A stretch of DNA of 64,000 nucleotides from positions 157,155 through 221,154 of the forward strand of contig NZ_JAAAMV010000025.1 in assembly GCF_009909185.1 (NCBI RefSeq), given 5' to 3'. The DNA is from Paenibacillus glycinis. Lineage in GTDB: Bacteria > Bacillota > Bacilli > Paenibacillales > Paenibacillaceae. The first letter of the stretch is position 1. The number at the start of each line of letters is the position of its first letter. This document shows positions 41,557 to 50,551 of the stretch, in pieces. The notes below the pieces were generated by a model. That model was given only the letters and a program-made list of their open reading frames with translations. It was not told the origin of the DNA and searched no databases. The position numbers and the translations under genes are program-made.

Positions 41557-42421
41557 AAAAGAGCATCACGAGGAGCATGCCGACGAAACCTGGCTGATCC
41601 CGTATGCCGACTTGCTGACGCTGCTGCTCGCTCTGTTCATCGTGCTCTATGCCATGAGCTCCACCGATTCGAAGAAGTTCCAAGACATGAGCAAAGCCTT
41701 CAATATCGCCTTCAGCAGCGGCATCGGCGTGCTCGAGCAATCCTCGGTCATCTCCCAGGCCAACCAATTCGAGTCGACCCAGGATCCGAAGCGCCATGAA
41801 GACACCAAGGACATGTCGGAGGAAGAACGCCAGGCGCTGCAGCAGAAGGAGCAGCAGGACCTCGAGAAGCTGAAGCAGCAGGTCGACAAATATATCCAAT
41901 CGAACGGCCTGACCACGCAGTTGGATACGAAGCTCAACCAATCGCAGCTGACGATCACGATCAGCGACAGCTCGCTATTCGCGCCGGGCAGCGCCAAGGT
42001 CAAGCCCGAATCGCGCAAGCTGGCCATCGAGATCTCCAACATGCTGACCAAGTATTCGGACTACGAGGTCGTCGTCTCCGGCCATACCGATAACGTCCCG
42101 ATCAACAACGACGAGTTCGAGTCCAACTGGGAGCTCAGCTCCATGCGGGCCATCCGCTTCATGAACATCGTGCTCGAGAACAAGCAGCTGAATCCGCGCA
42201 ACTTCAGCAACATCGGATACGGGGAATACCGCCCGATCGCAAGCAACGACACGGCGGACGGGCGCTCCAAGAACCGCCGCGTCGAAGTGTCCATCATCCG
42301 GAAATACGCGGACGCCGCGAAATCCGTCAGCGTCTCGACCGCTTCGACGGCAGATGCCAAAACGCCGGCCGCAGGCGCCGCGACCAAATCCGGCACGACG
42401 GCCAATGCGGCCACGAAATAG
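41540..42421 (+). CDS. motB: Flagellar motor protein MotB
   Basis: 293 residues from TTG 41540 (AAGGGAG 9 nt upstream), overlapping the end of motA. Basic His/Lys-rich N-terminus, then the single membrane helix with the ion-binding Asp 24 (WLIPYADLLTLLLALFIVLYAM), a Q/K-rich linker with plug-like helix, and an OmpA-like peptidoglycan-binding domain (SSLFAPGSAKVKPESRK, VVSGHTDNVPI, WELSSMRAIRFMNIVL, GYGEYRPIASNDTADGRSKN). An Ala/Thr-rich tail of about 35 residues is unusual. Terminator at 42438. Confidence 0.93.
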   Translation: MSKKHKKEHHEEHADETWLIPYADLLTLLLALFIVLYAMSSTDSKKFQDMSKAFNIAFSSGIGVLEQSSVISQANQFESTQDPKRHEDTKDMSEEERQALQQKEQQDLEKLKQQVDKYIQSNGLTTQLDTKLNQSQLTITISDSSLFAPGSAKVKPESRKLAIEISNMLTKYSDYEVVVSGHTDNVPINNDEFESNWELSSMRAIRFMNIVLENKQLNPRNFSNIGYGEYRPIASNDTADGRSKNRRVEVSIIRKYADAAKSVSVSTASTADAKTPAAGAATKSGTTANAATK

Positions 42422-42437
42422 AAGGCATCGCCTAACA

Positions 42438-42478
42438 ACAAAACCGCCGGAAGCGCAGCTCCCGGCGGTTTGTCGTTC
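42438..42478 (+). terminator. Rho-independent terminator
   Basis: AAACCGCCGG / CCGGCGGTTT stem then TGTCGTT, 20 bp after motB. Confidence 0.8.
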
Positions 42479-42521
42479 TATTCGCTTCCGCACCGTGAAT
42501 CGCGGAGATCATGTACCCGCC

Positions 42522-43223
42522 TCACTTCGGCAGCGACAGCTCGATCGACCGCCGGACGAGCACGTCCATCGCGTCGATGCTGACCTTCTTCGTCTCGTCG
42601 CCGAGCTTGACGATCGACAGCTCCGTGCAGGCGATGATGACGCAGCTGCAGCCGTCCTTCGTCACCATATCGCGGATCAAGCCCTCCAGCTCGGCAGGAT
42701 CGCTTGTTATGCCGCGTTTGATATCGCGGTAGATAATGTTCATGACCTGCTGCTGCACGTCCGCCACGGGCTCGTGCGGGATCATGCCGTACCTGCGCGC
42801 GGACTCGCTGTAGATCCCGCTCCGAAGCGTCCCGTTCGTCGCCAGAATCCCCACCTTGCCGCCGCTTCCGAACGTATCGCGAATCTCGCGCATCGTCTCT
42901 TCGACCATGTCGATGATCGGGATCGTCGTCATCGCCTGCATCTCTTGGATATAGTAATGCGCCGTGTTGCACGGCATGGCGATGTTTGCCACCTCCGCGT
43001 ATTCCAACAGGCGGATATCCTTCTCAATCTCCCGCAGGAACAGCTCGCCGGTATTTTCCAATATGACATGGGTCCGATCCGGCAAGGAGGCATGGTTCAG
43101 AACCACCATATCGATATGGTCTTGATCCCTGTCGGCCACCGTGCTTTCGATAATTTGATCGATGAATACGGATGTTGCTTTCGGTCCCATTCCGCCCAGA
43201 ACACCTAACCGTTTACGTTCCAT
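42522..43223 (-). CDS. Aspartate/glutamate racemase family protein
   Basis: 233 residues from ATG 43223 (AGGTTG upstream). Family motifs: LGVLGGMGPKATSVF (N-terminal loop), DMVVLNHASLPDRT, IAMPCNTAHYY (first catalytic Cys) and CVIIACTELS (second catalytic Cys). Both cysteines are present, so a cofactor-independent racemase interconverting L- and D-Asp (or Glu) is likely. It is the third gene of a minus-strand set with a Mur-ligase-like gene (71 bp upstream) and an ATP-grasp ligase, which suggests it supplies a D-amino acid for ligation. Confidence 0.9.
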   Translation of the reverse strand: MERKRLGVLGGMGPKATSVFIDQIIESTVADRDQDHIDMVVLNHASLPDRTHVILENTGELFLREIEKDIRLLEYAEVANIAMPCNTAHYYIQEMQAMTTIPIIDMVEETMREIRDTFGSGGKVGILATNGTLRSGIYSESARRYGMIPHEPVADVQQQVMNIIYRDIKRGITSDPAELEGLIRDMVTKDGCSCVIIACTELSIVKLGDETKKVSIDAMDVLVRRSIELSLPK

Positions 43224-43294
43224 GACTCAACCTACTTTATATGTGAAGTAATCGTTCGTTTGTCGTCCTATGCGCGCCTGCGGCCAACCCTGCT

Positions 43295-44794
43295 TTATTC
43301 GCCTGCGTTCGAGCCCTGCTGCTCCAGCAGCGCCAAGGCGATGGCCGCGCCGGGATCCATCCCTTGGCAGCCGGCGAGCAGGATGAGATCGCCGCGCTTC
43401 GCCTGCGCCAGCGACGCGCCGATGGCTTCGGGCAGCTCCGCGTATAATTTCACTTCGATGCCGGCAGCGTTCATGACCTCCAGGAATACGTCGACTTCCT
43501 CGTCGGACACGACATTATGCCGGTTCACATGCGACCGGCTGCGCGTGGCGATCAGCTCGCGTTTCTCGAGCAGATTCATCCATTTCACGATCGACTCCGC
43601 ATTCTCGCGGTTGATGATCGGCCCGCGGGCGCCGCGGATCGCGTAGACCAGATGGAAGTTCTCGTAGTCCATGTACCGCAGCGTCTCCAGCGTCACGTCG
43701 ATGTTGCCGGGATTGGCAAAGTGATCGTCGATGATCGTGAACGCATCCTCGTGGATGAATTCGAACCGGCGCTCCACGCCGCCGAACGTGCGCAGCGTCT
43801 CTTGGATCGTCGCGACGGACACGCCGCACAGCAGACCGATGGCGATGGCCGCCATGGAATTATAGACGGAATGCAGGCCCGGGATGCGCAGCTCGACGCG
43901 GAACTCCCCCGGTTCATGCTGGATGCCGCCGGCTTGAAACGGCTTCATGATCTCTACCGTGAATTTCGCCCGTCCGGTGGACAGGTCGAGGTCCTTGCAA
44001 TGCAGCGTGCCTTCGCGGCTCTTCATGCCGAACGTCACGACCGTCGCGCGCGTCTGCGTCGCCAGGGATGCCGCATGCTCGTCGTCCAGGTTGAGGACGG
44101 CAAAAGCATCCTCGCCGGCCCGCCGGATCAGCTGCGATTTGGCCGCGAAATAGTTCTCGAACGTGCCGTGCGAATCGATATGCTCGCGGCTGAGGTTGTT
44201 GAAGCAGACGATGTCGTAGTCCACGGTCTCGACGCGGTGCGATTCCTGCGCCGCCGAGGACACCTCCATGCTGACGTGGGTGACGCCGCGGTCGGCCATT
44301 TGCTTCAGATACGATTGCAGATCGAGCGATTCCGGCGTCGTCAGCTCGGACGGAATGCGTTCGTCGTCGATTTTGACCACGACCGTCCCCATCATGCCGG
44401 TCTTGAAGCCGTGCTGCTCGAGAATCGCGTTCGTCATGTACGTGGTGCTCGTCTTGCCGTTCGTGGCGGTAATGCCGATCATCGTCATCCGGTCCGCCGG
44501 ATGGCCGTAGAAGCCGCTCGCCAGCTCCGCCATCGCGATCCGGCTGTTCGGCACGACGTACTGCGGCACGGCAATGTCGGGCTGGATGCGTTCGACGATC
44601 GCCGCAACCGCGCCGCGCTTCACGGCGTCGCCCAGGTACTTGTGCCCGTCGGTGCTGTAGCCCGTGATGCAGACGAACAGCTCGCCCGGCGCCGTCTTCT
44701 GCGAATGATAGGAAATGCCGGTTATCTCGATATCCCCGGCATGAAAGGTTTCGGTTACGGTCGTTTCTTTCAGCAAATCCTGCAATTTCGTCAT
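43295..44794 (-). CDS. Divergent MurE-like Mur ligase
   Basis: 499 residues from ATG 44794 (AAAGGA upstream). N-terminal and central domains match MurE: ISYHSQKTAPGELFVCITGYSTDGHKY, ATP-binding GITATNGKTSTTYM, TTPESLDLQSYLKQM, VSMEVSSAAQESHRV and NNLSREHIDSHGTFENYFAA. The C-terminal domain departs: the usual DYAHTP is DDHFANP, the GGDRD loop is RGARGP, and neither the DNPR diaminopimelate motif nor the GKGHE end is present (AGCQGMDPG instead). It is therefore unlikely to be the cell's essential MurE. It forms an operon with the ATP-grasp gene 60 bp upstream and the racemase. Confidence 0.85.
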   Translation of the reverse strand: MTKLQDLLKETTVTETFHAGDIEITGISYHSQKTAPGELFVCITGYSTDGHKYLGDAVKRGAVAAIVERIQPDIAVPQYVVPNSRIAMAELASGFYGHPADRMTMIGITATNGKTSTTYMTNAILEQHGFKTGMMGTVVVKIDDERIPSELTTPESLDLQSYLKQMADRGVTHVSMEVSSAAQESHRVETVDYDIVCFNNLSREHIDSHGTFENYFAAKSQLIRRAGEDAFAVLNLDDEHAASLATQTRATVVTFGMKSREGTLHCKDLDLSTGRAKFTVEIMKPFQAGGIQHEPGEFRVELRIPGLHSVYNSMAAIAIGLLCGVSVATIQETLRTFGGVERRFEFIHEDAFTIIDDHFANPGNIDVTLETLRYMDYENFHLVYAIRGARGPIINRENAESIVKWMNLLEKRELIATRSRSHVNRHNVVSDEEVDVFLEVMNAAGIEVKLYAELPEAIGASLAQAKRGDLILLAGCQGMDPGAAIALALLEQQGSNAGE

Positions 44795-44854
44795 AGCACA
44801 GATCCTTTCTTCGAAAGCGCGGCCTCTCTGGCACGCTCGTGCCGCGCCCGCTTC

Positions 44855-46039
44855 CTATCTTCTCGTGAATCTGCCCATCGCTTTGCCCGCGATCATGCCG
44901 AAGAAGGCGAAGGCCGGCTTCGGATCGCTCCAGCTCCAGATCGCCGGGGCCTTCGGCTTGAAGTAGGATCGGACGACTTGCCCCACCGTCAACTGCCCGG
45001 TGCGGATATAGTTCCGAACCGCCATCAGATCCTCGTACGCATACCAGAATACGAGGCCCGTGTTCCGCGTGACCGCGTGCGGCGGCATCGGCGTGCCCGT
45101 CAGCTCCATGTAGGTGATGTACGGAATGTTGATGCCCGTCTTGTAGAGCAGGTTGTTCAGGTTCGTAATGCGCACGTTGATCTCGATCAAGTAGTATTGG
45201 CCGGTCTCGGCGTCCTTCTTGAATTCGATCTCGGCGAAGCCCTTGTACCCGACCGCCTCGAAGAATTTCGCGCCCAGCTCATACAGCTCCGGCACGTAAC
45301 GCTGGCCAGTATAGACGGAAGCGCCGAAGTTGATCGGATACTGGCGGAATTTCTGGCAGGTCACCCAATGGGTCACCTTGCTCTCCTGGTTCATGTAGGC
45401 GTCGAACGTGTACATGTGGTCGTCGAAGCCCGGGATGATCCGCTGCACGATGACCTCGAGACCCTCTTCGTGCGACTTGGCGATGGCCTCGTCCAGTTCC
45501 TGGCGGTTGTTCGCCTTGAACAGCTTTTTGCGGAATTTCGCGACGAACGCCGGCGAATCCGATGGCTTGATGATGCACGGATATTTGATCACGGCATCGA
45601 TCTTGGCGTAGAAATCGTCTTCCCCGACGCGGACCGTCTCCGGTACGGCCACGCCGAGCTCCAGCGCGATGCGCTGCAGCGTTTCCTTGTTCATCAGCTT
45701 CGTGTAGAGTCCCTGCTCCGTTTGCGGAATCAGGAAGCTCTCCCGCAGCTCGTCCAAATATTCGTCTACGATCTCGACATAGTTATCATGGCAGGGAATC
45801 AGAACCGGCTTCTCGCTCTGCTTCGCCGCGTAGTCTTTGAGAAACGCGATAAATCCGCGCGGATCTTCCTTATAATGCGGGGAAACGAGCCGCTCGGAGC
45901 AGTATTTCGACTTCACGGCGTACGTGTTCTTGTCCGTATAATCGACCGCAACCGTATGTATGCCGTGGATGCCCAGACAACGAATCGTGCTCAATCCGAT
46001 ATAATAATTGCAACCTAATATGACGGCCTTGCTGCTCAT
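44855..46039 (-). CDS. ATP-grasp carboxylate-amine ligase
   Basis: 394 residues from ATG 46039 (GGGA upstream, weak). ATP-grasp ligase of the COG3919 kind: N-terminal Rossmann-like AVILGCNYYIGLSTIRCLG, PVLIPCHDNYVEIVDEYLDE, central YPCIIKPSDSPAFVAKFRKK (Lys of ATP site), IVQRIIPGFDDHMYTFDAYM and the metal site GFAEIEFKKDAETGQYYLIEINVRITNLN (E and N). The class includes the D-aspartate ligase of Enterococcus faecium. It is the first gene of the operon with the MurE-like ligase and the racemase; joint action is inferred. The C-terminal 60 residues are basic and hydrophobic. Confidence 0.85.
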   Translation of the reverse strand: MSSKAVILGCNYYIGLSTIRCLGIHGIHTVAVDYTDKNTYAVKSKYCSERLVSPHYKEDPRGFIAFLKDYAAKQSEKPVLIPCHDNYVEIVDEYLDELRESFLIPQTEQGLYTKLMNKETLQRIALELGVAVPETVRVGEDDFYAKIDAVIKYPCIIKPSDSPAFVAKFRKKLFKANNRQELDEAIAKSHEEGLEVIVQRIIPGFDDHMYTFDAYMNQESKVTHWVTCQKFRQYPINFGASVYTGQRYVPELYELGAKFFEAVGYKGFAEIEFKKDAETGQYYLIEINVRITNLNNLLYKTGINIPYITYMELTGTPMPPHAVTRNTGLVFWYAYEDLMAVRNYIRTGQLTVGQVVRSYFKPKAPAIWSWSDPKPAFAFFGMIAGKAMGRFTRR

Positions 46040-46206
46040 GAACGATCGCACATCCCGCTGGACAATATTTTTTGTAAAACCTCTATGCAAAGTTGGGACA
46101 ATCCTTTATAATTTTACTTCATGTTTTATAGGATGGCAAGATGAAACGGCCGTCGCCGCCGCTCCTCTGCCGCACGGCTGCGCGCTTTCATAGATTTCGC
46201 TTACGG

Positions 46207-46254
46207 CAAAAAAACCAACACCGCCCGACGTTCGCGTCGAACCGATGTTGGTTT
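46207..46254 (-). terminator. Rho-independent terminator
   Basis: AAACCAACA / TGTTGGTTT stem with inner GACG/CGTC pairing; minus-strand tail TTTTTTGCC, downstream of rluF. Confidence 0.8.
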
Positions 46255-46287
46255 TGTCGTTATTTCCCGGGAAAGCGCCGCGAGCGC

Positions 46288-46983
46288 TCAGCGGTAATCC
46301 AGCAGCTCGAACAGCTCGCTCAGCTCGCCCTTCGTCAGATCCCGCCATTTGCCGTTCGCCAGCTGGCCCAGGTGAATGTTCATGATCCGCACCCGGCGCA
46401 GCTTGCGGACGTTGTAACCGAACGTCTGGCACATGCGGCGGATCTGGCGGTTCTTCCCTTCGGTCAGCGTGATCCGGAAGACGCGGTCCGACTCCTTCTC
46501 CACCTTGCAGGGCAAGGTCATCGAGCCGAGTATGCGGACGCCTTCGCTCATCGCCTTCAGGAACCGCGGCGTGACGGGACGATCGACCGTGACGATGTAT
46601 TCCTTCTCGTGCTTGCCTTCCGCGCGCAAAATCCGGTTGACGATGTCGCCGTCGTTCGTCAGCAGGATCAGCCCTTCCGAATCCTTGTCGAGCCGGCCGA
46701 TCGGGAAGATGCGCTCCTCGTGGCCGATGAAATCGACGATATTGCCCGCGACCTGTTCCTCCGTGGTGCTCGTGATGCCGACCGGCTTGTTCAGCGCAAT
46801 GTAGACGTGGTGCCTTTGTTCGCCGATCGGCTGCCCTTCGACGCGTACGTCGTCGCCAAGCTCCGCCTGGCTGCCTAGCTCCGCCACGATCCCGTTAATC
46901 GTGACCTTGCCCAGCTCGACGAGCTTGTCGGCCTCCCGTCTCGAGCAGAAGCCGGTCTCGCTAATAAACTTGTTGATCCTCAA
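46288..46983 (-). CDS. rluF: RsuA-family pseudouridine synthase, RluF-like
   Basis: 231 residues from TTG 46983 (GGGGTG 10 nt upstream). N-terminal S4 domain ([34 protein letters not shown]), then the catalytic domain with [21 protein letters not shown] (catalytic Asp in RLDKDSEGL), [11 protein letters not shown] and [17 protein letters not shown]. This subgroup modifies 23S rRNA; the length and KNRQIRRMC segment fit the RluF type more than RluB. Transcribed alone with its own terminator. The 290-bp gap to the kinase (46984-47271) holds no convincing gene. Confidence 0.9.
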   Translation of the reverse strand: MRINKFISETGFCSRREADKLVELGKVTINGIVAELGSQAELGDDVRVEGQPIGEQRHHVYIALNKPVGITSTTEEQVAGNIVDFIGHEERIFPIGRLDKDSEGLILLTNDGDIVNRILRAEGKHEKEYIVTVDRPVTPRFLKAMSEGVRILGSMTLPCKVEKESDRVFRITLTEGKNRQIRRMCQTFGYNVRKLRRVRIMNIHLGQLANGKWRDLTKGELSELFELLDYR

Positions 46984-47271
46984 CTGACTTATTCACCCCG
47001 CACGTGATCCCCTGAACGAATATCGGCTGTTCACCGTCATTGCAGCGTTCCCGTAAAATTTTGACGATCGGCGTATGGCGATATTCCGAAGCGTCCGCCG
47101 CATGCGTGCCGACGGCGCCTTGTTGTTCGTTCCATCCCTCGATCCTACTGCTGCAGCAAGCCGGTCATGTCCAGCCGCCGGGAGCCCTCTTCGGAGCGCT
47201 CGGCCTGCGACGCGGCATGTCCTCTGCCACTCCTGTATGTTATTGTACATGAAACCGCGAATCCCTGCTTG

Positions 47272-49524
47272 CTAGGCCGCCGAATTGTCGTCCCTGTACA
47301 GCGGCAGCGTAATCATCACGGTCGTGCCGACGCCGACCTTGCTCTTGATTTCAAAGGTGCCCTGATGGCTCTGAATGATGCGCTGGCTGACCATGATGCC
47401 AAGGCCGGTGCCGGCATCCTTGTCCGTATAGAACGGATCGCCGAGCTTCGCGATCTTCTCCTCCGGAATGCCGATGCCCTGATCCGCGATGGAGACGCAT
47501 AGCTGCCGCTCGTGATGGCGGATCGCGATCGTGATCTCCCCGCCCTGCGGCATGGCTTCCATCGCGTTCTTCAGCACGTTGATGAACACTTGCTTCAGCT
47601 GGTTCTCCTCGCAGGAGATCCGGCATTCCTCGTAGCCGAAGTCGGTCACGAACATGACGTTGCACAGATGCGCCTGACTGTCGAGCAGCGAGATGACGTC
47701 GCCGAGCGTAAAGCGAATGTCCTTCACCTCGAACCGGGTGGCCTGCGGCTTGGCCAAGATCAAGAACTCGCCGACGATCAGATTGATGCGGTCAAGCTCC
47801 GACAGCATGATGTCCACGTGCCGCGTGTTCAGCTTCGCCGTCTCCAGCTGGAGCTGCAGGAACCCGCGCAGCGTGGTAAGCGGGTTGCGAATCTCGTGCG
47901 CGACGCCGGCTGCCAGCTGCCCGACGGTCGTCAGCTTCTCGGAACGGCGCAGCAGCTCCTCCATCTTGTTGCGGCTCGTCATGTCCCGCGTGATGCTGGC
48001 GATGGCGTGGATGTTGCCGTGCCTGTCGCGGATCGGCGACGTCGTGACGCTGACGGAGATCCACTCGCCGCTCTTCGTGATGCGGGTCGTCTCCCGGGCG
48101 GTCAGCGGCTTGCCGGACTTCAGCAGGTCGAGGGTCTGTCGCTCCTCGTCCCGCAGATGATCCGGCACGAGCGAGAGCAACCGGCCGATCGACTCCTCCG
48201 TCGAATACCCGAACAATTGCTCGAACGCCCGGTTCACCTGCGTGATGCGGCCATCCAGATCGACGACGTGTATGGCGTCGGTCGTCTGATTAATGAAGGA
48301 TTCCAAATACTCCTTCATCGTGCGGTTCTCTTCGAACGCCGTCTTCAGCTTCGCCATGTAGATGCCCAGATTTTTGGACATCGCGTTCACGCGCTGCGCC
48401 AGCTGCCCGAGCTCGTCCTTGCGCTTCACTTCGATCGAGCTGTCGAAGCGTCCGACCGATACCTCGTTGACTTTCCATAGAATCGCGCGAACGGGGCGCA
48501 GCAATATTTTGGAGAGCCAGTAGCTGCAGATAATGACGATGCACAGCAGCACCGCCGATATGTATAGCTGATTGGTCCGCTGCTCGTCCATCAGCCGCAT
48601 AAGCGGTTTCTTGTCCAGCACGAGTCCGATCACGTACGGCTTCGGCTGCTGGATGAGGATGAAGCTTTTGATGACATCGCGATTATGTATGGTCGTATAG
48701 CGAAACACCTGCTTGCCCTTCAGCGCCGTATGAACGTCGTTTACGTCCGCGGCGGTGCTGCGGTACTCGTACGTGCCGAACGGAATCGGAAGCTCCGCGA
48801 GCTCTTTGCTGCTGATGATGGACGGGATGCGAATCGCGGAATCGGCGTTGAATACGTTCGGGTTGAAGCCGGTAATTTCAAGAATGGTCGGATTGCCGGC
48901 CTTCATGTCGTCGAGAAAAGCGGTCGAGTGCGCCATCTTCTGATAATCGCTCAGCCGGTCGCTTTCCAGGTAACAGCGGATAATATAGTCGTGATCGCTG
49001 TCCGTGTAGAACGTTTCCTGGCCGAGCAATACGGCGTTTCCGTTGTTCGAGCGCGCGTCCGGCCCGACCCAGAACTGATAATTCTTGTCCTCTTCGTCCC
49101 GCACGATCAGTTGGCGTTTGGTCCAGGTCGTGCTCACCATGCCGACTTCCTTGGGTTCCGTGGACAGCACGATGGAGTAGTTGGTGCCGATCTTCTTCAT
49201 CACGGACAATCGGGAGACGCCGATATGGTCGGCGACCTGTTCAAGCTGCTCGCTCGTGATCTCGGCGACGTTGCGGGGCAGTTGATCCGACGCGGAATAG
49301 GAAGCCATCTTCAGCTTGTCGATCAGCACGGACTGTACGAACTCGTTCTCGCCCGTGTTCTGCAGCACGTCCGCCGCAATCTGCCTCGTGATCGACGTCA
49401 TGCTCATCTCGACATCCGATCTCAGATTGACCCTCGTCGAATATTCGTTCAAAATGACATTGAGCAAGAGCAGGACGAATACGATCAGCGATATCATAAG
49501 TGACAGCTTAATCTTGACCGACAA
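47272..49524 (-). CDS. Orphan membrane histidine kinase, sporulation-kinase-like
   Basis: 750 residues from TTG 49524 (AAGGG about 11 nt upstream; GTG 49536 overlaps that site). Two membrane helices (LSLMISLIVFVLLLLNVIL; LYISAVLLCIVIICSYWLS) enclose a sensor region of about 280 residues. Then HAMP, one PAS/PAC domain (FINQTTDAIHVVDLDGRITQ ... ITRDMTSRNKMEELL), HisKA with AAGVAHEIRNPLTTLRGFL (His) and HATPase_c with KNAMEAMPQGGEI and GTGLGIMVSQRI. This is the layout of KinB/KinC-type kinases that feed Spo0A. No regulator gene is adjacent. DnaA boxes lie 165-260 bp upstream. Confidence 0.9.
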   Translation of the reverse strand: MSVKIKLSLMISLIVFVLLLLNVILNEYSTRVNLRSDVEMSMTSITRQIAADVLQNTGENEFVQSVLIDKLKMASYSASDQLPRNVAEITSEQLEQVADHIGVSRLSVMKKIGTNYSIVLSTEPKEVGMVSTTWTKRQLIVRDEEDKNYQFWVGPDARSNNGNAVLLGQETFYTDSDHDYIIRCYLESDRLSDYQKMAHSTAFLDDMKAGNPTILEITGFNPNVFNADSAIRIPSIISSKELAELPIPFGTYEYRSTAADVNDVHTALKGKQVFRYTTIHNRDVIKSFILIQQPKPYVIGLVLDKKPLMRLMDEQRTNQLYISAVLLCIVIICSYWLSKILLRPVRAILWKVNEVSVGRFDSSIEVKRKDELGQLAQRVNAMSKNLGIYMAKLKTAFEENRTMKEYLESFINQTTDAIHVVDLDGRITQVNRAFEQLFGYSTEESIGRLLSLVPDHLRDEERQTLDLLKSGKPLTARETTRITKSGEWISVSVTTSPIRDRHGNIHAIASITRDMTSRNKMEELLRRSEKLTTVGQLAAGVAHEIRNPLTTLRGFLQLQLETAKLNTRHVDIMLSELDRINLIVGEFLILAKPQATRFEVKDIRFTLGDVISLLDSQAHLCNVMFVTDFGYEECRISCEENQLKQVFINVLKNAMEAMPQGGEITIAIRHHERQLCVSIADQGIGIPEEKIAKLGDPFYTDKDAGTGLGIMVSQRIIQSHQGTFEIKSKVGVGTTVMITLPLYRDDNSAA

Positions 49525-49689
49525 TATGCGACACACCCTTTTTCATGCTTGTGGACATCCTATTTGGATCATAACATAATTGTAAAAAAATGAAAGCTAC
49601 TCCCTGCGCGGTTTTCATGCTCACGGACGGGTGCGATTTCCGTGAATATGGATGTGGACCGTTTGCGGATTAGAGTGGCGTTCAATATG

Positions 49690-49782
49690 TTATCCACAGG
49701 TTTTGTCGATATTAACAGGCATATTGGATAATTTGTGAGCAAATCTGTGAGTAATCCTATGTTATCCACATTTCTGTCCACA
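49690..49782. promoter_or_regulatory. Cluster of DnaA boxes
   Basis: Two perfect DnaA boxes TTATCCACA at 49690-49698 and 49762-49770; near matches TGTGAGTAA (49746-49754, complement TTACTCACA), TGTGAGCAA (49734-49742) and CTGTCCACA (49774-49782). A further GTCCACA-like site lies at 49551-49558. The 370-bp gap between the kinase and tadA otherwise holds no gene and is AT-rich. There is no dnaA, dnaN or unwinding repeat, so this is not the origin itself. Confidence 0.75.
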
Positions 49783-49893
49783 CGCTGTTAACAACGAATA
49801 TTTGTTCGTGGCACAATTCGCGTTTTATCGACAGTCGAGACAGGTCGAATAGACCATCGGCGGTACATTGGGATGGAAGAGAGGGGATTTCGC

Positions 49894-50373
49894 GTGAACG
49901 AAACAGATTACTTTCGGGAAGAGGATATTCGGTGGATGCAAGCCGCCATCGGCGAAGCCAAGCGTGCGGAGGCCATCGGCGAGGTGCCGATCGGCGCGGT
50001 TATCGTCAAGAACGGAGAGATTATCGGAAGAGGGTATAACTTGAGAGAAACGAATCTGGATCCGACCGCGCATGCGGAAATGATCGCGATTCGGGAGGCA
50101 AGCCGGCATTTGGAGGCGTGGCGCCTGCTGGATTGCACCTTGTACGTCACGCTCGAGCCCTGTCCGATGTGCGCGGGCGCGCTTGTCCAGAGCCGGATCC
50201 GAAAAGTGGTGTACGGCACAACGGACCCCAAGGCCGGTTGTGCCGGTACATTAATGAACCTGCTCCAGGAGCCTCGCTTCAATCACGAGACCGAGCTCGT
50301 GGGCGGACTGCTGCAGCAAGAGTGCTCGGATATGCTTACCCAATTCTTCCGTCGTTTGCGAGGGCGTGTTTAG
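49894..50373 (+). CDS. tadA: tRNA adenosine-34 deaminase
   Basis: 159 residues from GTG 49894 (GAGGGG 8 nt upstream; ATG 49873 has no ribosome site). Zinc deaminase motifs: PTAHAEMIAIREA (His and catalytic Glu) and TLEPCPMCAGALVQSRI (two Cys). Other family features are GEVPIGAVIVKNGEIIGRGYNLRE, YGTTDPKAGCAGTLMNLLQ and the N-terminal helix. It converts A34 to inosine in tRNA-Arg(ACG). Its 3' end overlaps the convergent spo0E-like gene by 38 bp. Confidence 0.93.
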   Translation: MNETDYFREEDIRWMQAAIGEAKRAEAIGEVPIGAVIVKNGEIIGRGYNLRETNLDPTAHAEMIAIREASRHLEAWRLLDCTLYVTLEPCPMCAGALVQSRIRKVVYGTTDPKAGCAGTLMNLLQEPRFNHETELVGGLLQQECSDMLTQFFRRLRGRV

Positions 50374-50551
50374 CGGAGGATCGAAGAAGTTCTTCTCGCT
50401 GCATTTGCTGCAGCATCACGATCAATTGATCGGCTTCCTCGCTGATGGCAAGTACCTCAGGGTCAGTTAAACTTCCGCGTGCTTCGGCCATTTCAAACAA
50501 CTTCGTGCGAAGCACCTGCAATTCATGGAGTAAAGTTATTTTGTCGTTCAT
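50336..50551 (-). CDS. Spo0E-family aspartyl-phosphate phosphatase
   Basis: 71 residues from ATG 50551 (GAGGGCG upstream). It is a two-helix protein with the Spo0E signature SLTDPEVLAISEEADQLIV (S-x-x-x-x-V-x-x-x-S-x-x-x-D). Such proteins remove phosphate from Spo0A~P and delay sporulation. Small size and the single helical hairpin fit YisI/YnzD/Spo0E relatives. The upstream gap has TGTCGAC-type sites (50647-50653) similar to Spo0A boxes, which would allow feedback. It overlaps the end of tadA on the opposite strand. Confidence 0.85.
   Translation of the reverse strand: MNDKITLLHELQVLRTKLFEMAEARGSLTDPEVLAISEEADQLIVMLQQMQREELLRSSAKHALANDGRIG

Noticed and set aside
43517..46018. A long plus-strand open frame (over 800 codons) antisense to the MurE-like and ATP-grasp genes
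   Set aside because: It is a mirror of GC-rich coding on the other strand: no ribosome site, Arg/Asp/His-rich composition and no family motifs, whereas both minus-strand genes have clear motifs.
46993..47250. An 85-codon minus-strand frame between rluF and the kinase
   Set aside because: No ribosome site, Arg/Ala/Gly-rich composition typical of noise in GC-rich DNA, and no recognisable motif.
49537..49893. The DnaA-box region as the chromosomal origin
   Set aside because: No dnaA, dnaN, rpmH or AT-rich unwinding repeats; too few boxes. It is read as a regulatory cluster instead.
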